Positions 24,601-34,624 of a stretch of DNA of 64,000 nucleotides are shown in pieces. Positions within the stretch are counted from its first letter, which is position 1. Each line of letters opens with the position of its first letter. The notes under the pieces were generated by a model, which ran no database searches, had not been told where the DNA came from, and saw nothing but the letters and a program-made list of their open reading frames with translations. This DNA comes from Anaspis maculata (Eukaryota; Arthropoda; Insecta; Coleoptera; Scraptiidae). Position numbers and translations under genes: made by a program. The stretch is from contig OX421962.1 of NCBI GenBank assembly GCA_949128115.1, forward strand, positions 35,425,745 through 35,489,744. Reading direction: 5' to 3'.

Positions 24601-25108
24601 GGCTCAGATGCGGCTGATGTTGTTGTGGAAAGTCGTATTCTTGCAGTTGCTGTTGATTGTGTTGTCGAGGTTGCTGTTGGTGCTGTTCTAGATGCAGTCG
24701 CTGTTGCCGTAGTTGTCTTTGTTGCGGCAGGCAATGTTGTTGAGGTCGGTCTTGTAGTTGTTGCTGCTGTTGATGATGTTGCTGTCGTTGTTGCCGCTGT
24801 CGCTGTTGCTGTTGTTGCAGTTGCTGTCGATAGTGTTGTTGTGGTGGTTGTTGTTGTGGTGGTTGTTGTTGTTGTGGTGGTTGTTGTTGTTGTTGTGGGT
24901 GTGATCGCTGTTGCTGTAGTTGTCTTTGTTGGGACTGGCGATGTAGTTGTGGACGGTCTTGTTCTTGCAGCTGCTGTTGATGTTGTTGTTGTTGTTGTTG
25001 TTCTTGTTGTTGTTCTTGTTGTTGTTCTTGTTGTTCTTGTTGGGACTGGCGATGTAGTTGTGGACGGTCTTGTTCTTGCAGCTGCTGTTGATGTTGTTGT
25101 TGTTGTTC

Positions 25109-25163
<55 letters not shown>

Positions 25164-25165
25164 GG

Positions 25166-25247
<82 letters not shown>

Positions 25248-25343
25248 CGTTCTTGTTGGGACTGGCGATGTAGTTGTGGACGGTCTTGTTCTTGCAGCTG
25301 CTGTTGATGATGTGTTTGTTGTTGTTGTTGTTGTTGTTCTTGA

Positions 25344-25434
<91 letters not shown>

Positions 25435-25594
25435 CTTGTGGCAGCTTTTGCGGGTGTTGTGGTAGATGTAGAATTTGCAGTCGTAGATCGTCGTTTTGTG
25501 GCAAATTATTTGACTGTGGGTGCAGCTGAGGTTGCTTTTGTCCATATTTCTGTCGTATTTGACGCAGCTTCGTCTGTACATCTTCATTATCCAT
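21617..25594 (-). CDS. LINE ORF2-type protein: Gln-rich N-terminus, AP endonuclease, reverse transcriptase
   Basis: One uninterrupted 1325-residue frame starting MDNEDVQTKLRQIRQKYGQK. Residues about 50-390 are dominated by glutamine runs broken by the recurring module LQEQDRPQLHRQSQQ. Residues about 394-600 form an exonuclease-endonuclease-phosphatase domain: HLNVRSL at its start, then GETWIG (catalytic Glu), VCYRPPS, GDLNID (Asp/Asn) and SDHDLV (Asp-His). Residues about 870-1110 are reverse transcriptase: DLRPISILPTLSKFLE, HQSGFRPNHSC, LLDYSKAFDS (first catalytic Asp), GVPQGSILGP, and YADDTQ near residue 1041 (catalytic Asp pair). A LINE-type C-terminus follows, without RNase H. This arrangement fits the CR1/L2/Jockey branch; CR1-like is my best guess. 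Endonuclease nicking followed by target-primed reverse transcription is the known family mechanism. The long Gln-rich extension is not a usual part of such proteins. Confidence 0.9.
24436..25450. repeat. (TTG/CAA)n coding microsatellite with embedded 55-bp modules
   Basis: About 1 kb of imperfect TTG repeat (plus strand), read as glutamine CAA/CAG by the minus-strand LINE ORF. Interspersed are three nearly identical modules beginning GGGACTGGCGATGTAGTTGT at about 24930, 25040 and 25258, plus more divergent relatives. The purest runs are at about 25106-25250 and 25350-25434. The same tract explains the valine-, leucine- and asparagine-rich frames seen in other phases. Confidence 0.9.
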
Positions 25595-25844
25595 CGCGAT
25601 TTAAGTTGATATCGCCATTAGGGTTGAGGGAATGACCACCATCAAAATGTACGTACTTCAACCCTGAGTTACACTATGATCATACACTTTGCCATATTTA
25701 TACTGAGTCCCTTCATTGGTAATACCTGTTCCGGTGATAACCGCACAGATTCACAAGATTTATACCAAATTTAATCCCACTCTTGTAAAATTGGCCTTTA
25801 CTCGTTATGATACACCGTCAAGCCATGAGGTCTGGTCAGTTAAA

Positions 25845-26620
25845 GTACAGGATGTTCACGATAAAATTCACCCCCCCCCCCCTCTAGGAGATCCCCCTTT
25901 GAGATATTTTGAAAAACTAAAAACTTTTTTTCAACGATTTTTCCCAGGATTTTTCCTAGGGATCTTGAATCGATCGTCTAAAAGTTTTCAATTGGTACCG
26001 TATACAGGGTGTGACATGTAACTTTTTTATTTGAAAAGCAACACCCTATATTTTATCACGTCATTTGATGAAGCCTTCCTTTCTGATTACAAAGATATAT
26101 AACATTTATGATTTATTTTGACAAGGGAGCTGTCAAAAAAATAATGAAATAGGTAGTCAAATGAATTAAAAATTGAAAATCACGCGACACCCTGTATTAG
26201 GAACAAATTAGACCATTTATCCATGCAGAGTTGAATTCTGGAGACAAAATACTGCGAGAATAACTTTTTTTTTTAATTGAACTGTAGAAACCAAAGCCAT
26301 CTTGCCGCGAAACAAAATTATTTGACTACCTATCTTATTTTTTTCCGACAACTTACTTGTCAACATAAATCACAAGTGTCATATATATTTGTAATCAGAA
26401 AAAAAGGCTCCACCAAATAACGTAATAAGATATAAGGTGTTGCATTTAAAATAAAAAAAGTTACATATCACACCCTGTATACGGTACCAATTAGAAACTT
26501 TTAGAGGATCGATTTAAGGTCCCTGGGAAAAATCGTGAAAGAAAAGTTTCCAGTTCCTTGAAATATCTTGTAGGAGAATCAACTGGAAGGGGGTGAATTT
26601 TATCGTGAACACCCTGTACA
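25845..26620. mobile_element. Foldback family C, complete copy
   Basis: The left end is TACAGGATGTTCACGATAAA followed by ATTCACCCCC; the right end is its inverse, GGGTGAATTTTATCGTGAAC then ACCCTGTA. The arms pair through GATCTTGAATCGATCGTC / the GATCGATTTAAGGTCC region, AATTGGTACCGTATACAGGG / ATACGGTACCAATT and ACCCTATATTTTATCACGTC / GTAATAAGATATAAGGTGTT. Inner CACCCTGTAT motifs lie at about 26004, 26190 and 26472. The centre (26190-26280) also holds a TAGGAACAAATTAGACC segment like the terminus-proximal part. An isolated right arm occurs at 14995-15214. Confidence 0.8.
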
Positions 26621-27015
26621 ATGATCAGAAAACGGAGCAGTTCGATGGTGGATATAAATTACAATAACTACTTATACAATTTATCAAATTCCAAACCGGC
26701 AATATGCTGCCGTCTTCCTGAGATATTCTCGCTGTGGTACCCTGGTCCTTTCCTCCCTCTCTACCAGGTCAACGCACTCTGTCATTCTACGCTGTCAATC
26801 CATTAGTCTTTACGAATACAAGCTGATTTTTTGAAAAAAAAACACCTAAAAAAGCTGACATAGGCCGATTTTCTTTCCGAAAGAGGCATAACTAGCTTAT
26901 TTTAAATCTTCTTGTTCAACCCTCTGGGCAGGGTGACTCGACTACCCTTTCAAGGATTACAAATGGAGAAGGGGTCGAGTTGCATATAATTTTGATTGTC
27001 TTTTAGCTCCCTTTA

Positions 27016-28263
27016 GCCCAGGTGCCAGGGAGCAAAAATCAGCTCAATAAGGAAATAATTGTTTACAGGCTGGAAACCAGCTTGAAACGATCGTAGTTTA
27101 GCTTTCAACATTTCAATTTCCCCCCTCCCGGAAATGTCGGCGTCATGTCGCCATCATCAACAAGAAGTGCACAAGCGTGGTTTTTGCCGAATTTTGGGTC
27201 ATCTGACAGCAAAATATGTAAGAAATCATTTTGAAGCCAATTAAATTTCCTACAGTGTAGTTTTTAACTTTACTTTCTGCGACCTATGGTCTTGGAAGCA
27301 AGAGACATCATTGTCGAAAAAGCTCCATGCGGCCACTTGACTCGAAAAACTAAAATTTCGATGTGACAAAAAATTCCCAAAATTTTCAACTCTTCCTCTT
27401 CCTCTTGAACCGTAGATTACGAATATTGGAAGTCAAAAACGTCACAATGTACATATACAGGGTGTACTGAAGGAATTAAATCAGATCAGAGAAATTTTAC
27501 ATATTTCTTAGATTTAGCCTATGCAAGACGGTAAGCACCTATCGCGAGTCCAATATCAATATGCATTTGCTCTGTAAGCTTTACAACACACTCAAGAAGT
27601 GGTCAGCTCACAGCTTTTCTGTAAAATGTTCTAAAGGCCCTCTGAAATCATGAAAATCACAGTAGCAAAAAATGTATGTATTAGTATATTATAGACCAAG
27701 GGACCAAAGTGAATTTTTAATCCCGTGGGTGTAGAAATTTGGGCCCAAAGGGCCTTCGAACAACAAACTTACACTCTGTATATGTACAATGTGACGTTTT
27801 TGACTGTTCAATATCCGTAATTTACGGTTCTAGAGGAAGAGTTTAAGACCATTAACGCAACTATAGCTTGGAGAATTCTCGAGAAATCTCATTTTGAAAT
27901 TTTTTTGTCACATCGAAACTTTAGGTTTTCGAATCAAGTGGCCATGGTGCTTTCACGACAATGACTCTTGCTTCCAGAAGCTCTATCTCAAAGACCATAG
28001 GTCGCAGAAAGGTAAGTTAAAAGCCAAACTGCGTAGGGAGTTTCATTGAATCCGAAATGATTGCTTACATTTTTGGCTGTCAGACAGATGGCTCAAAATT
28101 GAGATATTCGGCAAAAACCACGCTGGTGCTCTTCTTGTTTATGATAGCAACATGACGCCGACATTTCTGGAAGGTGGGAAATTACTAAATTCACACAGAT
28201 CGTTTTAAGCTAGTTTCCGGCCTGTAAACTATCATTTTCTTATAGTTTTCCCTGGGTCCCAGT
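27016..28263. mobile_element. Foldback element, about 1.25 kb
   Basis: GTTTACAGGCTGGAAACCAG near 27061 pairs with CTAGTTTCCGGCCTGTAAAC near 28210. The arms continue through GTCGGCGTCATGTCG / GACGCCGAC, AAGTGCACAAGCGTGGTTTT / ACCACGCTGGTGCTCTT, GCGACCTATGGTCTTGG / AGACCATAGGTCGC and AAACGTCACAATGTACATAT / TATGTACAATGTGACGTTTT. The central 310 bp (27457-27780) starts with TACAGGGTGTACTG. A long, imperfect, non-coding inverted repeat. Confidence 0.82.
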
Positions 28264-28392
28264 CTATCAAAAGTTGTACACTCGACACAAGTGTCTATTG
28301 CCAATTTGTTAATTACTTGAGCTATTTTTCTTAGGTAGAAAAAGACAAATCCACTAACAAGGCATTTGATTGAATAGGCATCTACTGACTAC

Positions 28393-28985
28393 CAACTGCC
28401 CATGGGCGCCCGCAGGATTTTTGTCAGGGGGGGGCAAATAGCTTTAGTTAGAGAACGTCACATACCTACCTGGCCTAATTTGCGAAATCCTTTAGATTGG
28501 CGCCGCAGGCGAAAATTTTTTCGAATAATAATAATAATGGTGATAATAATTATTGTGCGAAAAATAAGGAAATAAAATATAAATAAAATGAGGAAATATT
28601 TGAAAATTGAACTTAACTTCAGAGAAATTTATTAAAATGTGTAATTTTGTACAAAATGTATAAAAATTCACTTCAAAATAGCCAGGTCAATCGTTCATTA
28701 TCTTGAAAAAACTGATAAACTGCTTTTAATCCAAAGCTCTTTACAGTGTTTATACCACGGGTAGCTATCTAATTTAGTTAGAAGCCTAATGAAATTTCAA
28801 ATTGCTCTAACAATTCAAGAAAATGTAAATTACCTTCTCAAAGTTCATTCTTTCGAAAATGAATTTTTTTTTTCCTTTCTCGAATTTTTTTTTTCTCGTA
28901 AGGAAGAATTTATTCAGCTGCTCCGGAGCCAGGGGGGGGCAAGTGCCCCCCCTTGCCCCCCCCTCCGGGCGCCCATGCAACTGCC
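28393..28985. mobile_element. Non-autonomous hAT element with 8-bp target duplication
   Basis: The element proper is 28401-28977 (577 bp). Its ends CATGGGCGCCCGCAGG and CCTCCGGGCGCCCATG are inverted repeats with one mismatch, and it is flanked by an exact 8-bp direct repeat CAACTGCC (28393-28400 and 28978-28985). This meets the hAT signature. The interior has G/C homopolymer runs near both ends (GTCAGGGGGGGGCAAAT; CCCCCCCTTGCCCCCCCC), the shared GCGCCGCAGGCGAAAATTTT block at about 28501, and an (AAT)5 run at 28529-28543. There is no transposase, so it depends on an enzyme in trans. Confidence 0.92.
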
Positions 28986-29678
28986 CTATCTCAGAAATTC
29001 CATTGCGACATTCAATCAGCGGGTCTCATCTTGTTCTGGGCGGCTGAAACTTCTCGGGTGGTCCTGGGAAAGCCCCCCAAGTATAATACGTCTGCAACCG
29101 GCAGTACGGCAATGTGTCGAGGAGAAACGACAGAGCAGTCAGGGAGACTGACGAAGTCAAAGACGGAGTCCGAGTCAACCGTGCGATTGTCGGCTTCAGT
29201 GCTTGGATGGACCGAACATTGAATATCCAGGCACTACATTTTGGCTCGGTGAGTCCGACTGGTCTGGAAGGGCTTCAATAAGCCCACTAGCGAAGCCTAC
29301 GTGCCAGGTGGAGCTATGTTCCTTCAACTTCCCCTAATAAATCCGGAATCCAACCTTACTCTCTACCGAGCTAACTATTCCAGCACCGCCTCCCAATCAC
29401 CATCTCGCCACAGCTCCACTCATTAGCTCTTTCTTCTTGCATCCTTCCTGCTTCCTGCTCATCATCAAGCTCCAAGACATAAGACATTATGCGTGAAGCG
29501 ATGCACAAGCTCTGTTGCTGTACCTATTTAATTTACGTCCGAGTGTTGTGTTGGCAATTTTTTAACCAATTAACTGTCACAGGTATACTCTATTGTCAAA
29601 TAAAACTGTTGTTCCATTTTTTACGACAATGCAAAACCGCACTGCAAAATTGCTGTCCAAACCTGCGGTGCAAAACTG
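28986..29678. other. Unassigned; moderately GC-rich
   Basis: Plus-strand frames across 28986-29222 are open (up to 120 codons when read from within the hAT element), but the start lies in the transposon and no domain is recognisable. 29330-29480 is pyrimidine-rich. Coding status is undetermined. Confidence 0.3.
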
Positions 29679-30606
29679 TATACAGGGTGTCCGTTTTTCG
29701 AGGCTAAGCATGGGTATCTCGCTTATCTTGAGAGATACAAAGTCGGTTAAATCAGGAAAAAGTTGCGCATTTTCATGACGATCAATGATCCAAAAAGAAA
29801 TTTGACGTATCGATTTTAGTTTTTGAGATATCGTGAAAAAACAGGAATTTGAAAAAAATTTTCGTTTTTTATTCAAAAAACGGTTGAAGGTGGCCTTTTC
29901 TAATCTAGACATTGTCAGGGCACTTTTTCAAGGAGAATTCAAAGCTGCCAAAATCTTTATTCTAGCTTCCAAAGCAACCGAGATACGACATTCAACTTTT
30001 TTCTCTAATGGGTGCCATATTGGATTTTGATATTTTTGAATACGGTATTCTTTTTCGGGTTACAACGATGTGTTACATGTCACTGTTGGATAAATGTTTA
30101 ACATTTACGTTTTTTTTATTGTCGGTGCTGATTTTGTTTCCAAAGCACTCTTTGAAAAATTAAAATTAAAATTTTTGCTCAAAAGCATAAATTTAACAGC
30201 GACATGTGACACATCGTTGTAGCCAGAAAAAAATATTGTATTCAAAAATGTCAAAATTCAATATGGCACCCATAAGAGAAAAAAAAGTTGAATGTCATAT
30301 CTCGGTTGTTTTGGAAGCTAGAATGAAGATTTTGACAACATTGAATTCCTCTTGGAAAAGTACCTTCACAACGTTTTAATTAGAAAAGGCTACCTTCAAC
30401 CGTTTTCCAAATAAAAAATAAAAATAAAAATTACAAATTTCTGTTTTTTCTCGATATCTCTAAAACTAAAACTGACAACTCAAATATCTTCTTGGATTAT
30501 TGATCGTCATGGAAATTCGCAACTTTTTTCTATTTTAACCGACTCTGTATCTCTGAAGATAAGCGAGATACCCATGCTTAGCCTCGAAAAACGGACACCC
30601 TGTATA
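29679..30606. mobile_element. Foldback family B, copy 2
   Basis: Both ends are intact: TATACAGGGTGTCCGTTTTT then CGAGGCTAAGCATGGGTATC, and the exact inverse ending AAAAACGGACACCCTGTATA. The interior matches copy 1 (8993-10064) along its length, for example GGTTGAAGGTGGCCTTTTCT, TTATTGTCGGTGCTGATTTT and the two facing CCATATTGGATTTTGA / CAATATGGCACCC blocks near the middle. This copy is about 145 bp shorter. No coding capacity; a 111-codon minus-strand ORF at 29577-29912 runs across the terminus and is repeat-derived. Confidence 0.87.
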
Positions 30607-30999
30607 CAAGTAAATGTGGCCTGTTAATGACATCTGCTTAGTTGAAATTGATAACGTGGCAGTATGACAATGTAGAGCTTGCGATCAGAATTTGTCAAAT
30701 GATGACATATTTTTTGTGCGTGTAATGCATCGGACTTGCATCGGACTCGGCCTACCTTGACTATGGTGGTTCTCTTGGTAACGATGCGAATGTCAGTGGG
30801 TAAGATCTGGTAACTTGAAATCAATTAAAGGACGAAGGACGAGTGTGTTGGTGATGGTAGGGGAAGGGCGTAGCAATATGATTATGGAGAATGTTTCATT
30901 TTGGAACACTTGGATGGTACCTGTGTGCCTGAGATAAGTATAGTTTTACGGTTGATTACGTATCGTCCCTTGCCCAGGCAAAGTATCGTAAGCGCATTT

Positions 31000-31420
31000 C
31001 ATAATGGTCACAAATTTGCGTTGGGAACTTCAATAATTCAGAGACAAACGTTTAGGCACACACTATTTATTACTGCCAACTACTAAATTACACGACGAAT
31101 AAATTGTCCCACTTAGATAATAACACTTCGCTGCTGTTCGCACTCTTTCTCTTCATTCAACACTAGCCTGCTTCCTGGCCACGCTGCTCTTATATACTCG
31201 AGTTCATCGGGTTTCGCGAATATTTCGGCAAGCTCTCGAAGCACTGCTTCTCCGCCAGTTGTGCAGGTGTGCGTCTTATTCGAACGACGTGGTCTCCAGT
31301 GAGGTTCGTAACAATCATTTTAGTAATAAATGAACCGAATGGACTCTTAGGTACTCCATTACTTGATATTCGATTGTTTACTGAAAGCAGGAACATTATG
31401 CCAAATCTTACATTGTCAGA
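31000..31420 (-). repeat. LTR-like segment, copy 1 (possible promoter on minus strand)
   Basis: Related to 37620-38150 in the same orientation. Shared blocks include ACTTCGCTGCTGTTCGCACT versus GCTTCGCTGTTGTTCGCGCT, CTCCGCCAGTTGTGCAGGTG versus CTCCGCCAATAGTGCAAGTG, and CGTGGTCTCCAGTGAGGTTC versus CGTGGTCTCCAACGAGGTTC. On the minus strand a CGAGTATATAAGAGCAGCG sequence (about 31185-31203) looks like a TATA box plus initiator. That would suit a solo LTR, but TG...CA ends and a target duplication were not located. It could be any dispersed repeat. Confidence 0.4.
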
Positions 31421-31479
31421 GCTCCACAACAGAGACTCTTATAGTTGGGGTTTCATTGCAGTGCGGAAGCAATAAGTCC

Positions 31480-34440
31480 AATTCAATTTGGCGTGATCAT
31501 CGAAGCAATTTTCTAAATACTCACGTTGGACGGAAAGGACGGAATGTTATGGCATACTCAACACAAATTTTAACAAGAACAAAGCCGTGCGGACATTTGA
31601 GCAATCCTTATAGCAAAGCATTGCACAAGTCATAAACTCAAAAAAAAATAGCCCGTGGGAAGAAGCTTTTGGGTAACAAGTAAATGAAATAAGATCGAAA
31701 TAGACACATTCAGGAAATCTGACAGCCTGACACTAATGCGTATGACTATAATCGAATAAAATTTAATAAAGCAATTAATTAATCTTTCTGTATTAATTGT
31801 TCGACCTCTTCGCATGCATGGAAGACCTCAATGATTATAAGCTCAAAACAGCACTTGACAGACCAAAAATGGATATATACCTATGCAGGTCAAAATGAAG
31901 AAAATAAAATCATGTGCGTAAACAATAGGCATACGTGAATAAATATGTGCTCAATTTATTGTGTATTTACCTTAAATTACTTTTGTTTTTATGATTTTCA
32001 AGCGTTTTGTTTTGCATATTTAGCACATTCTTGTTTGCTCTTGCTTTCGTAGTAATAGTAATTGTTTTACAATGTCACTGTTCTGTTACGTCAATTATTG
32101 ATGAGGTTGATTGTGATTGATAGGTACGTAACTACGTTTCATCTATGTGCTCACGATTCCTATTTCTAAACTCATCAACATTAGGAGTTTCTACCATCAG
32201 TTCAAAATTAAGTTGGTATTAAGATAGCCAACCAAAATACCTGCTTATTGTTTGAAAGTATAGAGAAAGAATAGAATCAAAACAGTAGTTTATTCAAGAA
32301 AATCATGATTTTTGTCGTTGATCAGTTGACTTATTATTATAGGTACAAATGAACTGTTCAGAATGCATGACTATAGTTTTCTCAAAATGGGCGTGAAGAT
32401 ACGCCCGTGTGGTTCCGATCTCGAAATTCCTGCGCGATGTATTGGCCACAAAATATGGAGTAAACTAGGAGCGCCTCTGCATTATCTCATTGTTCTTATG
32501 TAACGATATTTCCAGTGGGCACCCATTTAGGAAAAATCATATGCACATAATATGCCATCGACGTCCTTCCACTCGGGACAAGAGTACAAGTATTTACCAA
32601 GATGACTCGACTGAAATCTTCGGTCTCGACAAAACAATAAACATAATTGAGAGTAAGGTTGTTGTTTATTTCATGTAAATCGAATCGACCTGGTGAAGAT
32701 ATACGTTTTGATTGTGCCACGGCTGGGCCTGTGCATGTGGTGTGCATGACAGCTGGTGCTTGTTATCGACTGTCAGCGAGCTTGTCAATGGACAAGTGCC
32801 ACTTATGAATATCAAAGTCAAAGCCTCCGATTTCAGCATGTCAATGTTAAAAGTGCCCCTCGGTGCTGCTGCGGGATCGATCATGTTCATTAACACGCAC
32901 ACGTATACATACTTACACACACATATACCCGAGACCACCATCGGTGAATTTCACTCTCTAGCATTGAACTTGTGCCAAAATGAAGAGTAGGTACAATCTA
33001 ATCGCTTTAGAATATGAAATTGTCACTTTCTTGAAACATTCTCGCACTTCCAGTTAATAAGGCTGTTCTGTTACTTAACTAACTTTCAGCCAGAACGTGT
33101 CAATAAATGCTCCACGTGTCAAGGAGAGAGTCCTGCTGTTCGTATTTTGTAGAAATCAGGCAATCATAAAGATGTATTTTGACCGTTTCTATGAAAATAT
33201 TGAGTAAGTGGCCCGCGGAATCCTGAAATATTATGCCAAAAAAAAAAGTTGCACTCTGTATTTCAAGGTAATTACAACGATGATTTTGGAAAAAGATAAG
33301 AAACTCTTTAGAGCCCTTGAGGCTCCTGTGCCTGGTACCTAGACATTTATTATTACTCGTTCATTTAACGTCGGCCTATTTCCGCAACGAGGCCTAACAC
33401 CGACGCCGGTCGCCGGTGAATACCTTGCTCTGAGTACCTGGCCCTGGGTATACGAGTATTCTGCAATGGACGTTTACAATTCAAAAATAAAATCGAATCA
33501 AGCAGGAAAGCAGGGGTGGATGATTAAAGCCCAGAGGGAAAAAAGAATTTTCGACAATTGAGGCGGAAACCAGTTGCTTAATGTTCTAGATGTCAGCTGA
33601 TTGTATAGCGATGATATTATACTGGTTTGATAATCAAATTTTTATGTTTGGAAATTGATTTTTGACATTATTCTTCGTTAATTTTTTGAATGGTTTGATT
33701 TCACCTCAATTAAATGTGACATTCTAAATATAAGTACGGTGGCGAGCACATAACTGGAAATACTCACATCAATTTTGTCAATATTTCAATTTAACTTACG
33801 GCCTTATTTTGATTGGAGAAGATAATATCGTGGGATCTCTAGATAACCACGTAGTTACCTCAAATCACATTCACGAGGTACCTACCTACATACCAATGTA
33901 TTTTATATTTTTCAAATTAAAATTAATACCGGATCGAGTTCCACAAACGACATTCTTATACTTTGTGGAGATTATTAGATTGCCATGCTGTGCCCGCCAG
34001 AACACACTTTCCACCGTGCTGTAATATAACGGGGTAAATCGTATAGTATTTGCTGTAGTTCATGAATATCTCATCAAGTGTAATTTTCCATCTCATGTCA
34101 TATAGAGGGCGTCGCAAAAAACTTGCATTTTTTAGAAGCGCCCCTCGAAACACCCCGTATTTCATCAACACAATCGATGCACTTGGTTATCCTGATTATA
34201 AATATGGAGTGATTCAAAAGGGTTGGACCAATATACAGTACATGGAATCCTTTATGAAGCCCATAAAAATATTTAAAAAATTCTTGGACTTTTATTTTTG
34301 AAGTTATGAAGGGTCAAAGGGTGGTCTTTTGAACCCTTCCAGTTCCATTATTTCAGAAGAATTCAATAAACTGATGGTAGCACAATTATTATGAGTGAGA
34401 AAAATTAACAACTGGATATTTATCGAATTTCTGTTTTCTA
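31480..34440. other. About 3 kb without recognised genes
   Basis: Only short frames, such as overlapping opposite-strand ORFs at 32490-32990. 32890-32930 is a CACACGTATACATAC-type simple stretch. CGTGTCAAGGAGAGAGTCCT at about 33115 resembles 37160-37185 (GAAGAGAGTCCTGCTGTTGG), a short shared repeat. GGGCGTCGCAAAAAACTTGC near 34108 and CACCCCGTAT near 34150 look like decayed foldback ends. Confidence 0.35.
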
Positions 34441-34624
34441 TGCAGGGTGAGTCAGAAACCTCGAACATTGTTTCTCTTCCAAAATGCCTCTGAACCATTT
34501 GACTGGTTCCTTGACCCTCAACCGATGTGGAGCAGAAGATAACACGGTTTTGTGGCAAGGAATTTTGGGGGGGGGGACTTTTTTGAGAGAAATTGGATTT
34601 TTTCACTTCATGAATCACTCAGAT
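34441..34624. mobile_element. Short MITE-like repeat, copy 1
   Basis: Matches 45850-46022 along its length: GGGTGAGTCAGAAACCTCGA versus GGGTAAATCAAGAACCTCGA, AAAATGCCTCTGAACCATTT versus AAAATGCCTCCAAACCATTC, the CCGATGT.CAGCAGAAGA block, and TTCACTTCATGAATCACTC versus TTACTTCATGGCTCACCC. Ends GGGTGAGTCA/TGGCTCACCC suggest about 10-bp inverted termini. Non-coding. Confidence 0.5.

Larger units (their letters stand above)
21365..25700 (-). mobile_element. CR1-like LINE (non-LTR retrotransposon), apparently intact ORF
   Basis: The element runs on the minus strand. Its 3' end is marked by an AATAAAG signal at about 21395 followed by an (ATT/TAA)n tail at 21367-21390, a tail type seen in several LINE clades. 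About 225 bp of 3' UTR separates the stop codon (21617) from the tail. The 5' limit is not defined; it lies between the start codon (25594) and the foldback at 25845, so the 5' UTR is at most about 250 bp and no separate ORF1 fits there. No target-site duplication was found. Confidence 0.8.

Noticed and set aside
24688..25587. A 299-codon asparagine-rich minus-strand frame.
   Set aside because: It is the +1 phase of the same CAA repeat (AAC codons); the glutamine phase continues into a recognisable endonuclease and RT, this one does not.
24349..25635. A 428-codon plus-strand frame, mostly valine, alanine and leucine.
   Set aside because: It is the antisense phase of the (TTG)n tract within the minus-strand LINE ORF; it has no domain and only exists because a triplet repeat stays open in every phase.
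29577..29912. A 111-codon minus-strand ORF, similar to another at 9176-9376.
   Set aside because: Both lie across the terminus of foldback family B; similarity comes from the non-coding repeat.
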